Assembly: GCA_016699405.1 (NCBI GenBank)
Contig: CP064972.1
Span: 4,061,501-4,125,500 of the forward strand
Length of the DNA stretch: 64,000 nucleotides
Origin: Holophagales bacterium
GTDB lineage: Bacteria; Acidobacteriota; Thermoanaerobaculia; Multivoradales; JAGPDF01
Direction: 5' to 3'
The notes beneath the pieces are model-generated. The model was given only the letters and a program-made list of their open reading frames with translations. It was not told where the DNA came from and did no database searches. How positions within the stretch are numbered: the first letter of the stretch is position 1; each line of letters starts with the position of its first letter. The translations under genes were made by a program, and so were the position numbers. Below are positions 1 through 8,971 of the stretch, piece by piece.

Positions 1-512
1 CCCTCGCCGGTGAGCATCCGCGGGCTCTGGCACGCCGTGCCGGCCGAGGTGCCGCCGATGACCGCGCCTTCGGCGTGCGCCCGGCGGATCGCGGCGAGCA
101 CCGGGCTGCCGGAGAAGGCCGTGGCGATGCGCACTTGGTCGCCGCCCCCGAAGAAGATGCCGCGCGCCCGTGCCGCCGCCGCGACGAGCTCCGGCTTGCG
201 GGCGTCGGCCGGACGGTGGATCTCGAGCGACACCACGTCCTTGCAGCCCAGCTCCCGAAAGAGCTTGACGTAGTACTCGCCGGTGTCGGGCTCGCTCGAC
301 GCGGTCGGCACGACGGCGATCGGCGCCTCCACGCCGCCGGCGAGCTCGACGAACTTCCGCATCGCCTCCGGCGGTTTCTCGCCACCGCCGATCAGTACCA
401 GCGACCCGGCCGTCGGCGCAGTCGCCGACACCGGCGCTTCCATCGCCGCCAGCGGGACCGCGGCTCCCAGCATCGAGAGGACGACCACCGTCCTTGCCGC
501 CCATCGCATCAT
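1..512 (-). CDS. Cyanophycinase-like peptidase S51 (3' part missing)
   Basis: The gene starts at ATG 512 (a second ATG follows directly), reads leftward and leaves the window, so only about 170 N-terminal residues are visible. Residues 1-22 look like a signal peptide, so the product is probably exported. The body has the S51 layout: a strand running into LVLIGGGEKP, the segment IAVVPTASSEPD, GIFFGGGDQVR, and the nucleophile elbow GGTSAGTA with its Ser. S51 enzymes cleave beta-aspartyl dipeptide bonds; cyanophycinase releases beta-Asp-Arg from cyanophycin. The final A of the usual GGTSAGA is T here. It lies 107 nt downstream of a TonB receptor on the same strand, which suggests outside-in use of a peptide or cyanophycin-like polymer. 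The C-terminal catalytic residues are outside the window. Confidence 0.85.
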   Translation of the reverse strand, partial: MMRWAARTVVVLSMLGAAVPLAAMEAPVSATAPTAGSLVLIGGGEKPPEAMRKFVELAGGVEAPIAVVPTASSEPDTGEYYVKLFRELGCKDVVSLEIHRPADARKPELVAAAARARGIFFGGGDQVRIATAFSGSPVLAAIRRAHAEGAVIGGTSAGTACQSPRMLTGE

Positions 513-619
513 GTCGTCTCCCTGGAGAACGAAGGGGCCCGCTCCGTCGTCGGAGGGGCCCCTCGGAATGGTGCGGAGGCGGCGAGGTCGCCGCCCCCGG
601 TGCGTCCCCTGTCCGTCGC

Positions 620-3352
620 CTAGAACTCGAAACGCAGACCGGCGCGGATCTCGCGTGGGCGCTCGATCTGGTACGCCGTGCCGAAGTCCGAGCGCGGCGT
701 CCAGGTTCCACGCGACAGGCGATAGGTGCCGTAGCGGTTCCAGGTGTCGACCACGGTGTCCTCGTTGAGGGCGTTGAAGACCTCGACCGAGGCGGTCATG
801 TGCATCGCCTCGCCGAGCTTGGTGCCCCACGCCAACCGCAGGTCGATGAGCTGACGGTCGGGCAGCTGCTCAGAGCCACGCGGCACCAGGTTGATGTCCC
901 GTCCGGTGAGCCAGTTGTAGTCGAGCCCGGAGACGCGGCCGTACGGCGTCCAATACCAACCGGAAAGGAAGGTGTACTGACCGCTCGCCTGGAAGCCGAG
1001 CGGCAGGTCGACGGCACCGGAGAGCTTGACCTCCCATTCGCTGAACGAGAGGTCGAGCTTGCCGTCGGCGTTGTAGAGGCCGTTGATGTCGCGGTACTCG
1101 TTGGCGTACCCGTTGTTCTTGCGGATGTTGCCGTTGAGGTCCGTCCACACCACCGAGCCACGGGCCGACCAGCCATGAGCGTAGCGACGGTCCATCCGCA
1201 GCGTCGCCGACCGGAAGTCGCGATAGGCACCGTTGTCGGTGGTCAGCACCCAGTCCTGCTCGGAGACCAGGTCGTAGATCGGGAAGGTCCCACCGGTCAA
1301 AGGGTTCGTGCCGGTGTAGAGCTCGTAGTCGTTGTTCGCGTTGACCATCGCCATGATGCTGCGGAAGCGGCGGTCGGCGAGATCGATGCCGATGACCATG
1401 GTGTCGCCGACCTGCTGCTCGAAGGAAAGCAGCGTTTCGTCGACGTACGGATGGTCGATCGCCCCCATCCGCGCCGCGACGGTGGTCGCGGTGTCGCAGT
1501 CGTCATAGGCGCCGGTGTCGGAATCGAAGTAGCAATCCTGGTCCGGGACCACCGCCTTGCCGGAAGCCTCGCGGTCGAAGAGGTAGGTGTACATCTTGTC
1601 GTGGTAACGGCCGAAGTGCACCTTGATCGCCGTCCGCGCGTCGCCGCGCACGTCCCACACCAGCCCGATGCGCGGGTCGATGAACGACTCGTCGTAGACC
1701 TTCGAGTCGCCGTGCCCGGACTGCCACCCGCCCTGGTACGAGCCGAAGCGGACGCCGGCGTTGATGGTCACGCGGTCGAGGCGCAGCGAGTCCTGGGCAT
1801 AGAGCGCCAGGCCGTCGTACTTCGGATGCGCCCGGTACTCACCCCAGCCACGCTCCTTGTAGTAGGCGCCGCAGCTCGGGTTGGCCAGGTAGGCCGCGAA
1901 CGAATCGCAGGAAGACGAGTCGTCGTAGTAGGTGAACCCGCCGTTGCGCAGCCAGAGGTCGGAGGACTTGGCCCGCTCGATCAGTCCACCGAACTTGAAG
2001 CTGTGGGAGTCGGCATCCGCGAACAGGCCGTCCTTGAACCAGCTCCACGAGCCGTCGAGGGTCATGATCGAGCGGTGGTTGAGCTCACGGATGTCCTGGT
2101 TGACCCAGGCGATGCCCGTGTTCTCGTCGATCCGCCCCGGCGTGTTCTCGCCGTGGTACGGCAGATAGTCGTCGCGGCCGTCATAGCCGGTCAGACGGAG
2201 GTTGGCGAAGTTGTTGGGGTTGACCAGGGCCTCCCAGCCGAGGGAGATCGAGACGCCCGGCGCCTTCTGCTTCGACGAGGCTTCGGCGAGCGTCTCGGAG
2301 CTGATGCCGCGGCGCTCGTTGACCACCGAATCCCACTCCGTCATCAGCGAAATGCGGTTCGACTCGTTGGCCTGCATGGTCAGCTTGCCGAGCACGCGCG
2401 GGATCTTCCGGTCCGAGGTGGCCAGCGCGCCGAGCGGCGTGGTGATCGACTGCTGGTACTCGCCCGAAATGAAGTACCAGAGCTTGTCCTGGATCAGCTT
2501 GCCGCCGAGGCTCGCGGTGTAATCGGAGAACTTGAACTCCTGCTGGGCGCCGTTCGGGTCGTTGTTGCTCACCCACGAGGCCGGCTCGTAGTAGACCTCG
2601 ATCCCGCCCTTGGTGACGTTGCCGCCCGACTTGGTCACGCCGTTGATCACGCCGCCGGTGTAGCCGCCGTACTCGGCGTTGGCGCCGAGGCCGCCGATCT
2701 GGATCTCTTCCATCCACTGGATGCTGGGGAGGATCCAGTGCTGACCGGCCGCCGCGTCGGCGACGTTGACGCCGTCGAGGGTGAAGGCGTTCTGGCTTTC
2801 GGTGGTGCCGCCGTAGGCGAGCATCGCGCTGCCGCTGCTCGACGTGTAGTCGGCGTTGACGCCGGGAGCGGACTTGATGATCGCGTAGTAGTTCCGCGGC
2901 AGCGGCTGCTTCTCGATGAACTCGGCGTCGAAGTTCGTGGCGACCGAGTTGTTCACCACGCTGATGACCGGCGCCGCGCCGCTCACCGTGATGGTCTCGG
3001 AGACCGACGAAGCCGGCAGCTCGAGATCGATGCCGAGCGCCGAGCCGAGGCGCACGCGCACGCCCTCACGGCTCACCGTGAGGAATCCGTCGAGCTTCGC
3101 TTCGATCACATAGGCGCCGACCGGGAGCGACGGGAAGCGGTAGCCGCCCTTCTCGTCGGTCACCGCGGACGCCTTCCCGCCGATCAGCGCGTCGGAGGTG
3201 ACGGTGACGGTGGCGCCGGGCAGCGCTTCGCCGCCGGTGGCCTTGACCGTGCCCTGGATGCTCCCGGAAACGGTGCCCTGGGCCAGCGCGGCTCCGGACA
3301 GACCGGCGAGCAGGATCAGCATTCCCGCGACAATCCTCGAACTTCCTATCAT
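620..3352 (-). CDS. TonB-dependent receptor with carboxypeptidase-regulatory-like N-domain
   Basis: Outer-membrane receptor of 910 aa. ATG 3352 is chosen because a strong GGGAGGAG lies just upstream and a 25-residue signal peptide follows (MIGSSRIV...GAALAQ). Residues about 26-118 form a CarboxypepD_reg-like beta-sandwich (GTVKATGGEALPGATVTV, then GGYRFPSLPVGAYVIEA). A TonB-box-like ETITVSG and a plug domain (about 125-230, with AFTLDGVNV and GVINGVTKSGGN) come next, then a long beta-barrel ending in aromatic Phe (LRFEF), as BAM substrates do. This architecture is typical of Acidobacteriota and Bacteroidota nutrient receptors; the substrate cannot be read from sequence. It sits between a GntR/FCD regulator and a cyanophycinase on the same strand, so uptake of a peptide, amino acid or cyanophycin breakdown product is a reasonable inference. 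Confidence 0.93.
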   Translation of the reverse strand: MIGSSRIVAGMLILLAGLSGAALAQGTVSGSIQGTVKATGGEALPGATVTVTSDALIGGKASAVTDEKGGYRFPSLPVGAYVIEAKLDGFLTVSREGVRVRLGSALGIDLELPASSVSETITVSGAAPVISVVNNSVATNFDAEFIEKQPLPRNYYAIIKSAPGVNADYTSSSGSAMLAYGGTTESQNAFTLDGVNVADAAAGQHWILPSIQWMEEIQIGGLGANAEYGGYTGGVINGVTKSGGNVTKGGIEVYYEPASWVSNNDPNGAQQEFKFSDYTASLGGKLIQDKLWYFISGEYQQSITTPLGALATSDRKIPRVLGKLTMQANESNRISLMTEWDSVVNERRGISSETLAEASSKQKAPGVSISLGWEALVNPNNFANLRLTGYDGRDDYLPYHGENTPGRIDENTGIAWVNQDIRELNHRSIMTLDGSWSWFKDGLFADADSHSFKFGGLIERAKSSDLWLRNGGFTYYDDSSSCDSFAAYLANPSCGAYYKERGWGEYRAHPKYDGLALYAQDSLRLDRVTINAGVRFGSYQGGWQSGHGDSKVYDESFIDPRIGLVWDVRGDARTAIKVHFGRYHDKMYTYLFDREASGKAVVPDQDCYFDSDTGAYDDCDTATTVAARMGAIDHPYVDETLLSFEQQVGDTMVIGIDLADRRFRSIMAMVNANNDYELYTGTNPLTGGTFPIYDLVSEQDWVLTTDNGAYRDFRSATLRMDRRYAHGWSARGSVVWTDLNGNIRKNNGYANEYRDINGLYNADGKLDLSFSEWEVKLSGAVDLPLGFQASGQYTFLSGWYWTPYGRVSGLDYNWLTGRDINLVPRGSEQLPDRQLIDLRLAWGTKLGEAMHMTASVEVFNALNEDTVVDTWNRYGTYRLSRGTWTPRSDFGTAYQIERPREIRAGLRFEF

Positions 3353-3441
3353 GGCTCCTCCCTGCCGGGGCTGCAGAAATCCCGGTTCCGGCGCCCCGTT
3401 GCCAGTTCCTGGGAATCGAAAGACCAGAAGGCGCGCGTCCA

Positions 3442-4128
3442 TCAGTCCTCTCCCTTCATCGCCGAGACCAGATCCCGTCCGGCCGCCTCGACATGGCGGC
3501 GCAGGGCCTGTTCGGCGGCCTCGGGGTCGCGGGCCGTCAGGGCGCGCACGATCGCCTCGTGCTCGTCGTTGTCGGTGGCGTCGCGGGCCGGTGTCGAGGC
3601 CCGCGCGACGCGCGGAATGTTGCTCCAGAGCATCGTCGGAAACGCCGCCCAGAGCTGGGCGAGCGTGCGGATCAGGTAGGAGCGCCGGCTGGCCGTGAAG
3701 ATGCCGGCGTGGAATCGGCGATTGAGCTCGCGGTAATCGGGAAGCTCGCTGGGCATCTTGCAAGCGATCATCCGCCGGTGAAGGTCGGCGAGCTCACGGA
3801 CCTCGTCGTCGGTGATCGCGGCGGCGGCATAGCGCGCCGCCAGGCCTTCGACGAAGACGCGACAGGCGTACAGATCCTCGACATCGGACACCGAGAATTG
3901 GACCACCCGCGCGCCGCGGTAGGGCATGTGCTCGACCAGCCCTTCGGCGGCGAGTTGACGCAGCGCCTCCCGCACCGGCATGTGCGAGACCCCGAACTGC
4001 GCCGCCAGCCTCTCCTGGCGCAGCCATTCCCCGGGGGCCACCTTCCCCTCGAGGATCTCGGCGCGAACCTGTTCGGCCACCCAATGGGCCAACTGCCGGT
4101 GACTGGGAGCGTTGCGGCTGGGAGCCAT
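3442..4128 (-). CDS. GntR family transcriptional regulator, FadR/FCD subfamily
   Basis: A 228-aa regulator. Residues about 10-75 are the GntR winged helix (LAHWVAEQVRAEILEGKVAPGE, split here as a helix and loop, then FGVSHMPVREALRQLAAEGL as recognition helix). Residues about 85-220 are an all-helical FCD ligand domain; the metal-binding pattern is visible as the Asp of DYRELNRRFH, that His, and H194 of DNDEHEAIVRAL. FCD proteins sense carboxylates or amino acids and usually repress adjacent catabolic or uptake genes. It lies 89 nt upstream of the TonB receptor in the same direction and probably controls it and itself. An AT-rich palindrome directly upstream is the likely operator. Confidence 0.92.
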   Translation of the reverse strand: MAPSRNAPSHRQLAHWVAEQVRAEILEGKVAPGEWLRQERLAAQFGVSHMPVREALRQLAAEGLVEHMPYRGARVVQFSVSDVEDLYACRVFVEGLAARYAAAAITDDEVRELADLHRRMIACKMPSELPDYRELNRRFHAGIFTASRRSYLIRTLAQLWAAFPTMLWSNIPRVARASTPARDATDNDEHEAIVRALTARDPEAAEQALRRHVEAAGRDLVSAMKGED

Positions 4129-4136
4129 GGTGGATC

Positions 4137-4160
4137 TTCGATATTAGATATAAAATCGAA
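4137..4160. promoter_or_regulatory. AT-rich palindrome upstream of the GntR gene, candidate operator/promoter
   Basis: A 24-nt element whose outer arms TTCGAT (4137-4142) and ATCGAA (4155-4160) are perfect inverted repeats around an AT-only core containing ATATTAGATATAAAA. It begins nine bases upstream of the GntR start codon, in a neighbourhood of about 70% GC, so the AT island stands out. Leftward it could supply a TATATCTAAT-type -10 region. Autoregulation by the GntR protein is inferred from position. Confidence 0.5.
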
Positions 4161-4274
4161 TGCGCCCCCGAGCCTGCATCAAGCCCGGCTCCGAGTCAAG
4201 AGGTTGCGCACGACAACGGAAACGGCCGGCGGGTCGCCGCAGACGACCCCCGTTCGGCCCCTTTTCTGACCCAC

Positions 4275-4280
4275 TACAAT
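4275..4280 (+). promoter_or_regulatory. -10 box (TACAAT) for ctaA, probably leaderless
   Basis: TACAAT ends seven bases before ATG 4288, so a transcript starting the usual 6-8 nt downstream would begin on or next to the start codon. An earlier in-frame ATG at 4279 overlaps the box itself and could not be used from this promoter. No clear -35 is visible (TTCGGC at 4253 is weak). Confidence 0.45.
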
Positions 4281-4287
4281 GGCCGCC

Positions 4288-5208
4288 ATGCGACTTTCGC
4301 GCTTCGCCTGGACCGTTCTCGCCTGCAACCTCGCCGTGGTGCTCTGGGGCGCCCTGGTCCGTGCCACCGGCTCCGGGGCGGGCTGTGGCGCCCACTGGCC
4401 GCTCTGCAACGGCGAGGTCCTGCCGCGCGGTGCGACCTTCGAGACGATCGTCGAATGGTCGCACCGGGCGAGCTCGGGGGTGGCCCTCGTGCTGGTTCTG
4501 GCGCTGGTCGTCGCCGTCTTTCGCTCCCGTCCCGCCGGCTCACCGGTCCGCTGGGGCGCCGCCCTGTCCGGACTGCTGATCCTCACCGAGGCGGCGGTGG
4601 GGGCCGGGCTCGTGCTCTTCCGCCTCGTTGCCGACAACGCCTCGATGGCGCGCGCCATGTTCATGGCCGTCCACCTCGTCAATACCTTCCTGCTGCTCGC
4701 TGCCCTGGCTTTGACCGCACACTGGGCCGGCGGGCGCGCGCCGCTCCACCTGCGCGGAGGCGGGTCGACGCTCGTCCTCGCACTCGCCGCCCTCGGTGGC
4801 ACCCTGGTCGTCGGCGTCAGCGGAGCCGTCGCGGCGCTCGGCGACACGCTCTTCCCGGCCGAGAGCCTGGCCCAGGGGCTGGCCCTCGACCTCTCTCCCA
4901 CCTCCCACCTGTTGATCCGCTTGCGCCTCCTCCACCCGACGTTCGCCTTCGTCGTCGCGGCGCTGCTGCTGCTCGTCGCCTTCCGCCTGCCCGATCGCGC
5001 CGCCAGCCCGGCCCGCGCCCAGCGTTGGGCGACCGCGTTGATCGCCTTCACGCTGCTTCAGGTCGTCGCCGGGGTGGCGAACGTCGCGCTCCTCGCCCCG
5101 GTCTGGTTGCAGATCGTTCACCTGTTGCTGGCCGACCTGGTCTGGCTTTCGGCGGTGCTGCTCACCGCCGAGGCGTTGGCAGTCAAACAGGAGCCGCTCG
5201 GCGCCTAG
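4288..5208 (+). CDS. ctaA: Heme A synthase CtaA/COX15
   Basis: Integral membrane enzyme of 306 aa that oxidises the C8 methyl of heme O to the formyl group of heme A for aa3-type cytochrome oxidase. The N-terminus carries the family signature LVRATGSGAGCGAHWPLCNG with the paired Cys (C33, C40), followed by EWSHR (a heme-ligand His), HLVNTF, LLHPTFAF and QIVHLLLAD, giving the conserved His residues of the two four-helix halves. Eight membrane segments are visible. ATG 4288 is preferred to ATG 4279, which overlaps the -10 box. It stands alone, with no cytochrome oxidase genes in view. The Cys pair in the first loop is of the Bacillus-type CtaA kind. Confidence 0.93.
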   Translation: MRLSRFAWTVLACNLAVVLWGALVRATGSGAGCGAHWPLCNGEVLPRGATFETIVEWSHRASSGVALVLVLALVVAVFRSRPAGSPVRWGAALSGLLILTEAAVGAGLVLFRLVADNASMARAMFMAVHLVNTFLLLAALALTAHWAGGRAPLHLRGGGSTLVLALAALGGTLVVGVSGAVAALGDTLFPAESLAQGLALDLSPTSHLLIRLRLLHPTFAFVVAALLLLVAFRLPDRAASPARAQRWATALIAFTLLQVVAGVANVALLAPVWLQIVHLLLADLVWLSAVLLTAEALAVKQEPLGA

Positions 5209-5400
5209 CCTGCATTTCTCACCGCGTTCCGTCGCGAGGCGGAGCAGGCGCACGGAACAGGACATCGAGCCGACCGAGCGCCAGCGCCGAGCCTGCGATC
5301 GCAGCAAGCTCAGCGCCGCGCAGCAGACGCGGTCAGATGGCGACGCCGCGGCAGCAGCGGGGCGAGAAATGGGGGCTAGCGACGGTTCCGCGACCGCGGC

Positions 5401-7062
5401 TCAGGCGCGCGCCGCGTGCGCGCCGCGGCGCAGCGACTGGACGAGCAGGAAGAGCGCCAGCGTCGCCAGGATCGCCGCCGCCGCACCGTTGACCGCCTCG
5501 ACCCCCAGGCCGTGGCTGGCCGCGAGATTGCCGGCCGCCAGGCGGATGAGCGCCCAGAGCGTGATCGTCAGCACGAAGAGCATCGGCAGGAGGGTGAAGA
5601 GGTACGGCTTCTTCTCGTGGCGCAACCAGACGGTGAGCGAGAGCAGCGTGAGGGCGGCGAGCAACTGGTTCGAGGCACCGAATAGGGTCCAGAACTTCAC
5701 CCACGCCCCCGTGCCGCTGAACAGCAGGAAGTAGAGCGGCAACGCCATCGTCAGCAGCGTCGCGGCGAGCGCTCCGATCCGACCCTGCCAGCCGAAGAGC
5801 TCCTGCAGCAGGTAGCGCCCGAGGCGGGTGCAGACGTCGAGCGTGTCGAAGACGAAGGTCGAGAAGGCCATCGCGCCGAAGGTCACGGCGAAGGCGAGAT
5901 GGTCTTCGCCGATCAACAGCGTCATGAAGCGCCCGATTCCGTTGCCGTAGATGGTGCCTGGTGCCAGCCCCTTGATCTCCGCCGGCGCCGCGATCATCAC
6001 CGTCACCAGGGCGATCACGGCGACGAACCCCTCGGCGAGCATCGCCCCGTAGCCGACCGCATGCATGTGCGACTCGCGGTCGATCTGCTTGGAGGTCGTC
6101 CCCGAACAGACCAGGCCGTGGAAGCCGGAGCACGCCCCGCAGGCGATGGTGACGAAGAGGAACGGGAAGAGCGAACCGGTCAGGCCGCCGATCTCCCAGG
6201 CGCGGAAAACCGGCATCTTCACCTCGTAGCCGCCGAAGAGAATGCCGATCGTCCCGAGGGCCAGCGCCGAATAGAGCACGTAGCCGCCGAGGTAGCCGCG
6301 CGGCTGGAGCAGCGCCCAGACCGGCGTGACCGAAGCCACGGCACAGTAGACGACGATCAGCACCGCCCAGGTCCGGTGATCGAGGACGAGCAGCGTCGAG
6401 AGGCGCGTTCCCATCCAGGCCACCGCGAAGGTCGCCGGGACGAAGATCACCGTGGAGAGCCAGAGCGGCGGCTTGAGGAACCGTTCGACGATGCCGAGGA
6501 CGATCGAGAGCCCGAGGTACATCACGCTGGCGATCGCCACGGCCCCGCCCGGGTGGAACGAGACGCCCCCCTGCTGCAGCTCCTCGGTGCCGGCGACGAA
6601 GGTCCCGGCGGTGATGTCGGCGAAAGCGACGATGACGTAGACGAGCGCGATCCAGATGAACGCCATGATCGCCCGCCCGGCCGCACCGCCGAGGTGCTCG
6701 CGGGTGATCTCGGCGATCGAGCGCGCACCGTGGCGCACCGAGGCGGCGAGCGCCGCGAAGTCGTGCACCGCGCCGATCAGCACCACGCCGAGGCCGATCC
6801 ACAGCAGGCACGGTCCCCAGCCGAAGGCCTGGGCCGCGAGGATCGGTCCGGCGATCGGACCGGCGGCGGCGATCGCCGAGAAGTGCTGGGCGAAGAGGTA
6901 CGAGCGCGAGGTCGGCACGAAGTCCACGCCGTCGCTCCGGGTGTGTGCCGGCGTCGCACGGCCGTCGTCGACCCCGAGCTGGCGGGCGATCCAGCCGCCG
7001 TAGAGCGTGTAGGCGAGCGCGAGCAGCGCCAGGAAGCCGATGGCGAGAAGCGGCAGGCTCAT
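5401..7062 (-). CDS. cstA: Carbon starvation protein CstA family peptide/pyruvate transporter
   Basis: A polytopic inner-membrane protein of 553 aa. ATG 7062 is preceded by a near-perfect Shine-Dalgarno AAGGAGGAG. Family hallmarks are YGGWIARQLGVDD, FVPTSRSYLFAQHFSAIAA, GPIAGPILAAQAFGW, VHDFAALAASVRHG, the cytosolic CGACSGFHGLVCSGTTSKQI and the terminal hydrophobic repeats. CstA/BtsT proteins import peptides or pyruvate on nutrient limitation. Its start is 10 nt past the stop of the upstream amino-acid permease on the same strand, so the two are probably one transcript, fitting scavenging of amino acids and peptides. Confidence 0.93.
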   Translation of the reverse strand: MSLPLLAIGFLALLALAYTLYGGWIARQLGVDDGRATPAHTRSDGVDFVPTSRSYLFAQHFSAIAAAGPIAGPILAAQAFGWGPCLLWIGLGVVLIGAVHDFAALAASVRHGARSIAEITREHLGGAAGRAIMAFIWIALVYVIVAFADITAGTFVAGTEELQQGGVSFHPGGAVAIASVMYLGLSIVLGIVERFLKPPLWLSTVIFVPATFAVAWMGTRLSTLLVLDHRTWAVLIVVYCAVASVTPVWALLQPRGYLGGYVLYSALALGTIGILFGGYEVKMPVFRAWEIGGLTGSLFPFLFVTIACGACSGFHGLVCSGTTSKQIDRESHMHAVGYGAMLAEGFVAVIALVTVMIAAPAEIKGLAPGTIYGNGIGRFMTLLIGEDHLAFAVTFGAMAFSTFVFDTLDVCTRLGRYLLQELFGWQGRIGALAATLLTMALPLYFLLFSGTGAWVKFWTLFGASNQLLAALTLLSLTVWLRHEKKPYLFTLLPMLFVLTITLWALIRLAAGNLAASHGLGVEAVNGAAAAILATLALFLLVQSLRRGAHAARA

Positions 7063-7072
7063 CCTCTCCTCC

Positions 7073-8857
7073 TTACTTCGAGCTGTGGTGCGAGAGCACC
7101 CGACGGAACCCCGAGGCACCGGCGATCACCGCCGCGACCCCGCCGCCGATCGCCAGCAGACCGGCGAGCGCCCGCGCGTGGTCGATGGCCGCAGCGTCAC
7201 GCGCCTCGGCGAGCAGACGCAGCGGCCCGGCGTCGTGCGGAATGGTGAAGAGCCCGACGGCGGCGAGCAGGAAGCCGATCGCCATCGTCTGCATCGAAAC
7301 CGGCGCGCGGTGCGGCCGGCCGGCAGCGCGACCGATGACGCTGCCGCTCCACGAATACGAGCAGTAGATCGCCGCCCCCAGCACCAGCCAGCCGACGAAC
7401 CGCCACCACGAGGCCGGCGGCAGGTAGACCATCAGAAAGATGCAGCAGGCGGCACCGAGCATCGGCACCAGCCAGGGACCCCCGGGGACGCGGAAGGCAC
7501 GGCGCCGGTGCGGATCCTTGTGACGCAGCACCGTCACCCCGATGCACACCAGCAGGAAGGCGAAGAGCGTCCCGATGTTCGTCAGCTCGACGACCTCGTT
7601 GATGTTGGCCACGGCCGCGAAGACGGCGACGAACCAGCCGGTCAGCCAGGTGGTGACGTGCGGCGTGCGGTAGCGGGGGTGGATCTTCGCCGCCCAGCCC
7701 GGCAGCATCCCGTCGCGCGCCATCGAGAAGAAGATGCGCGGCTGGCCCATCTGGAAGACGAGCAGCACCGAGGTGGTGGCGAAGACCGCGCCGAGCGAGA
7801 TGACCAGCGCCGGCCAGTTCATGCCGAGCGCCGAGAAGGCGGTCGCGAGCGGCTCGGCGGTGCCGAGCTGGTTCCACGGCAGCATGCCGGTGAGCACCGC
7901 GGCCACCGCGATGTAGATCACCGTACAGATCGCCAGGCTGCCGAGGATGGCGATCGGCAGATCGCGCTCGGGGTTGCGCGTTTCCTCGGCTGCCGTCGAA
8001 ACGGCGTCGAAGCCGATGTAGGCGAAGAAGACCAGGGCCGCGGCGGTGGCCATTCCCGCGAAACCGTTCGGGGCGAAGGGCGACCAGTTCGCCGGCTTGA
8101 CGTAGAAGGCGCCGAAGCAGACGAAGAAGCCGATGATCGCCAGCTTCAGCCCGACCATCCAGTTGTTGAAGCCGGCGCTCTCGCGCACGCCGCGGACCAG
8201 GATCAGGGTGAGCAGCATGACGATGGCGAAGGCCGGCAGGTTGAGCACCAGCGGCACGCCGAAGAGCCGGGGCGCGTGGGTGAGCGCCTCGGCCATGCGC
8301 ACGGTGGCGACCCCGAGGGTGGCCGTCGGATCCTGCCCCTGGGCCACCGCCTCTCCCACCTGGCGCGCCGCCTGGGCGGCGGTGCGGTAGTCCAGCCCCA
8401 GCCAGCCCGGCCACTCGAAGCCGAAGCCGCGCAGGAGCTCCTGGAAGTAGCCCGACCAGGAGATCGCCACGGCGATGTTGCCCACGGCGTACTCGATGAT
8501 GAGGTCCCAGCCGATGATCCAGGCGACGAGCTCGCCGAGCGTGGCGTAGGAGTAGGTGTAGGCCGAGCCGGAGATCGGCACCATCGAGGCGAGCTCGGCG
8601 TAACAGAGCGCCGCGAAGCTGCAGGCCACGGCGGTGAGCACGAACGAGAGCATGATCGCCGGGCCGGCGCCGAGATGCTGGGCTCCGCCGGCCGCGGCCG
8701 TGCCGACGCTCGAGAAGATCCCGGCGCCGATCACCGCGCCGATGCCGAGCAGCGTCAGCGACACCGGCCCCAGCGTGCGCTTGAGCCCCTCCCCCGTCTC
8801 CGACGACTTGAGGATGTCGTCGAGCCCCTTGGTCCGCATCAGATCGCGCAACAGCAC
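7073..8857 (-). CDS. APC superfamily amino-acid permease (cationic amino-acid transporter type)
   Basis: An inner-membrane protein of 594 aa with about 14 hydrophobic segments. APC signatures are LLGIGAVIGAGIFSSVGTAA in TM1, CYAELASMVPISGSAYTYSY in TM3, FFAYIGFDAVSTAAEETRNP in TM6, and QPRIFFSMARDGMLP. The length and C-terminal TM pairs match the CAT/YfnA subgroup, which imports basic or broad-range amino acids by proton symport. It is the first gene of a two-gene unit with cstA. Substrate choice cannot be fixed from sequence. Confidence 0.93.
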   Translation of the reverse strand: MLLRDLMRTKGLDDILKSSETGEGLKRTLGPVSLTLLGIGAVIGAGIFSSVGTAAAGGAQHLGAGPAIMLSFVLTAVACSFAALCYAELASMVPISGSAYTYSYATLGELVAWIIGWDLIIEYAVGNIAVAISWSGYFQELLRGFGFEWPGWLGLDYRTAAQAARQVGEAVAQGQDPTATLGVATVRMAEALTHAPRLFGVPLVLNLPAFAIVMLLTLILVRGVRESAGFNNWMVGLKLAIIGFFVCFGAFYVKPANWSPFAPNGFAGMATAAALVFFAYIGFDAVSTAAEETRNPERDLPIAILGSLAICTVIYIAVAAVLTGMLPWNQLGTAEPLATAFSALGMNWPALVISLGAVFATTSVLLVFQMGQPRIFFSMARDGMLPGWAAKIHPRYRTPHVTTWLTGWFVAVFAAVANINEVVELTNIGTLFAFLLVCIGVTVLRHKDPHRRRAFRVPGGPWLVPMLGAACCIFLMVYLPPASWWRFVGWLVLGAAIYCSYSWSGSVIGRAAGRPHRAPVSMQTMAIGFLLAAVGLFTIPHDAGPLRLLAEARDAAAIDHARALAGLLAIGGGVAAVIAGASGFRRVLSHHSSK

Positions 8858-8971
8858 TCCGGCGCCTCCGTTTCGGTCGCTGAATTCGAAGCTGGCAGTC
8901 TCGCACAGCCGGCGTGCCGAGTCACCGCGGCGGCGGGCGCTCGCCCGCCGGCGACGCCTCGCGCCCCCCGG

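Noticed and set aside
494..3679. A 1061-codon open frame on the plus strand across the TonB receptor gene.
   Set aside because: It is the antisense shadow of the receptor in GC-rich DNA: composition is Arg/Val/Asp-rich with no domain, and the minus strand has signal peptide, domains and SD.
5209..5400. 192-nt convergent gap between ctaA and cstA, checked for a small RNA or gene.
   Set aside because: Only GC-rich short repeats and shadow frames; no hairpin with a U-tract and no conserved RNA pattern recognised.
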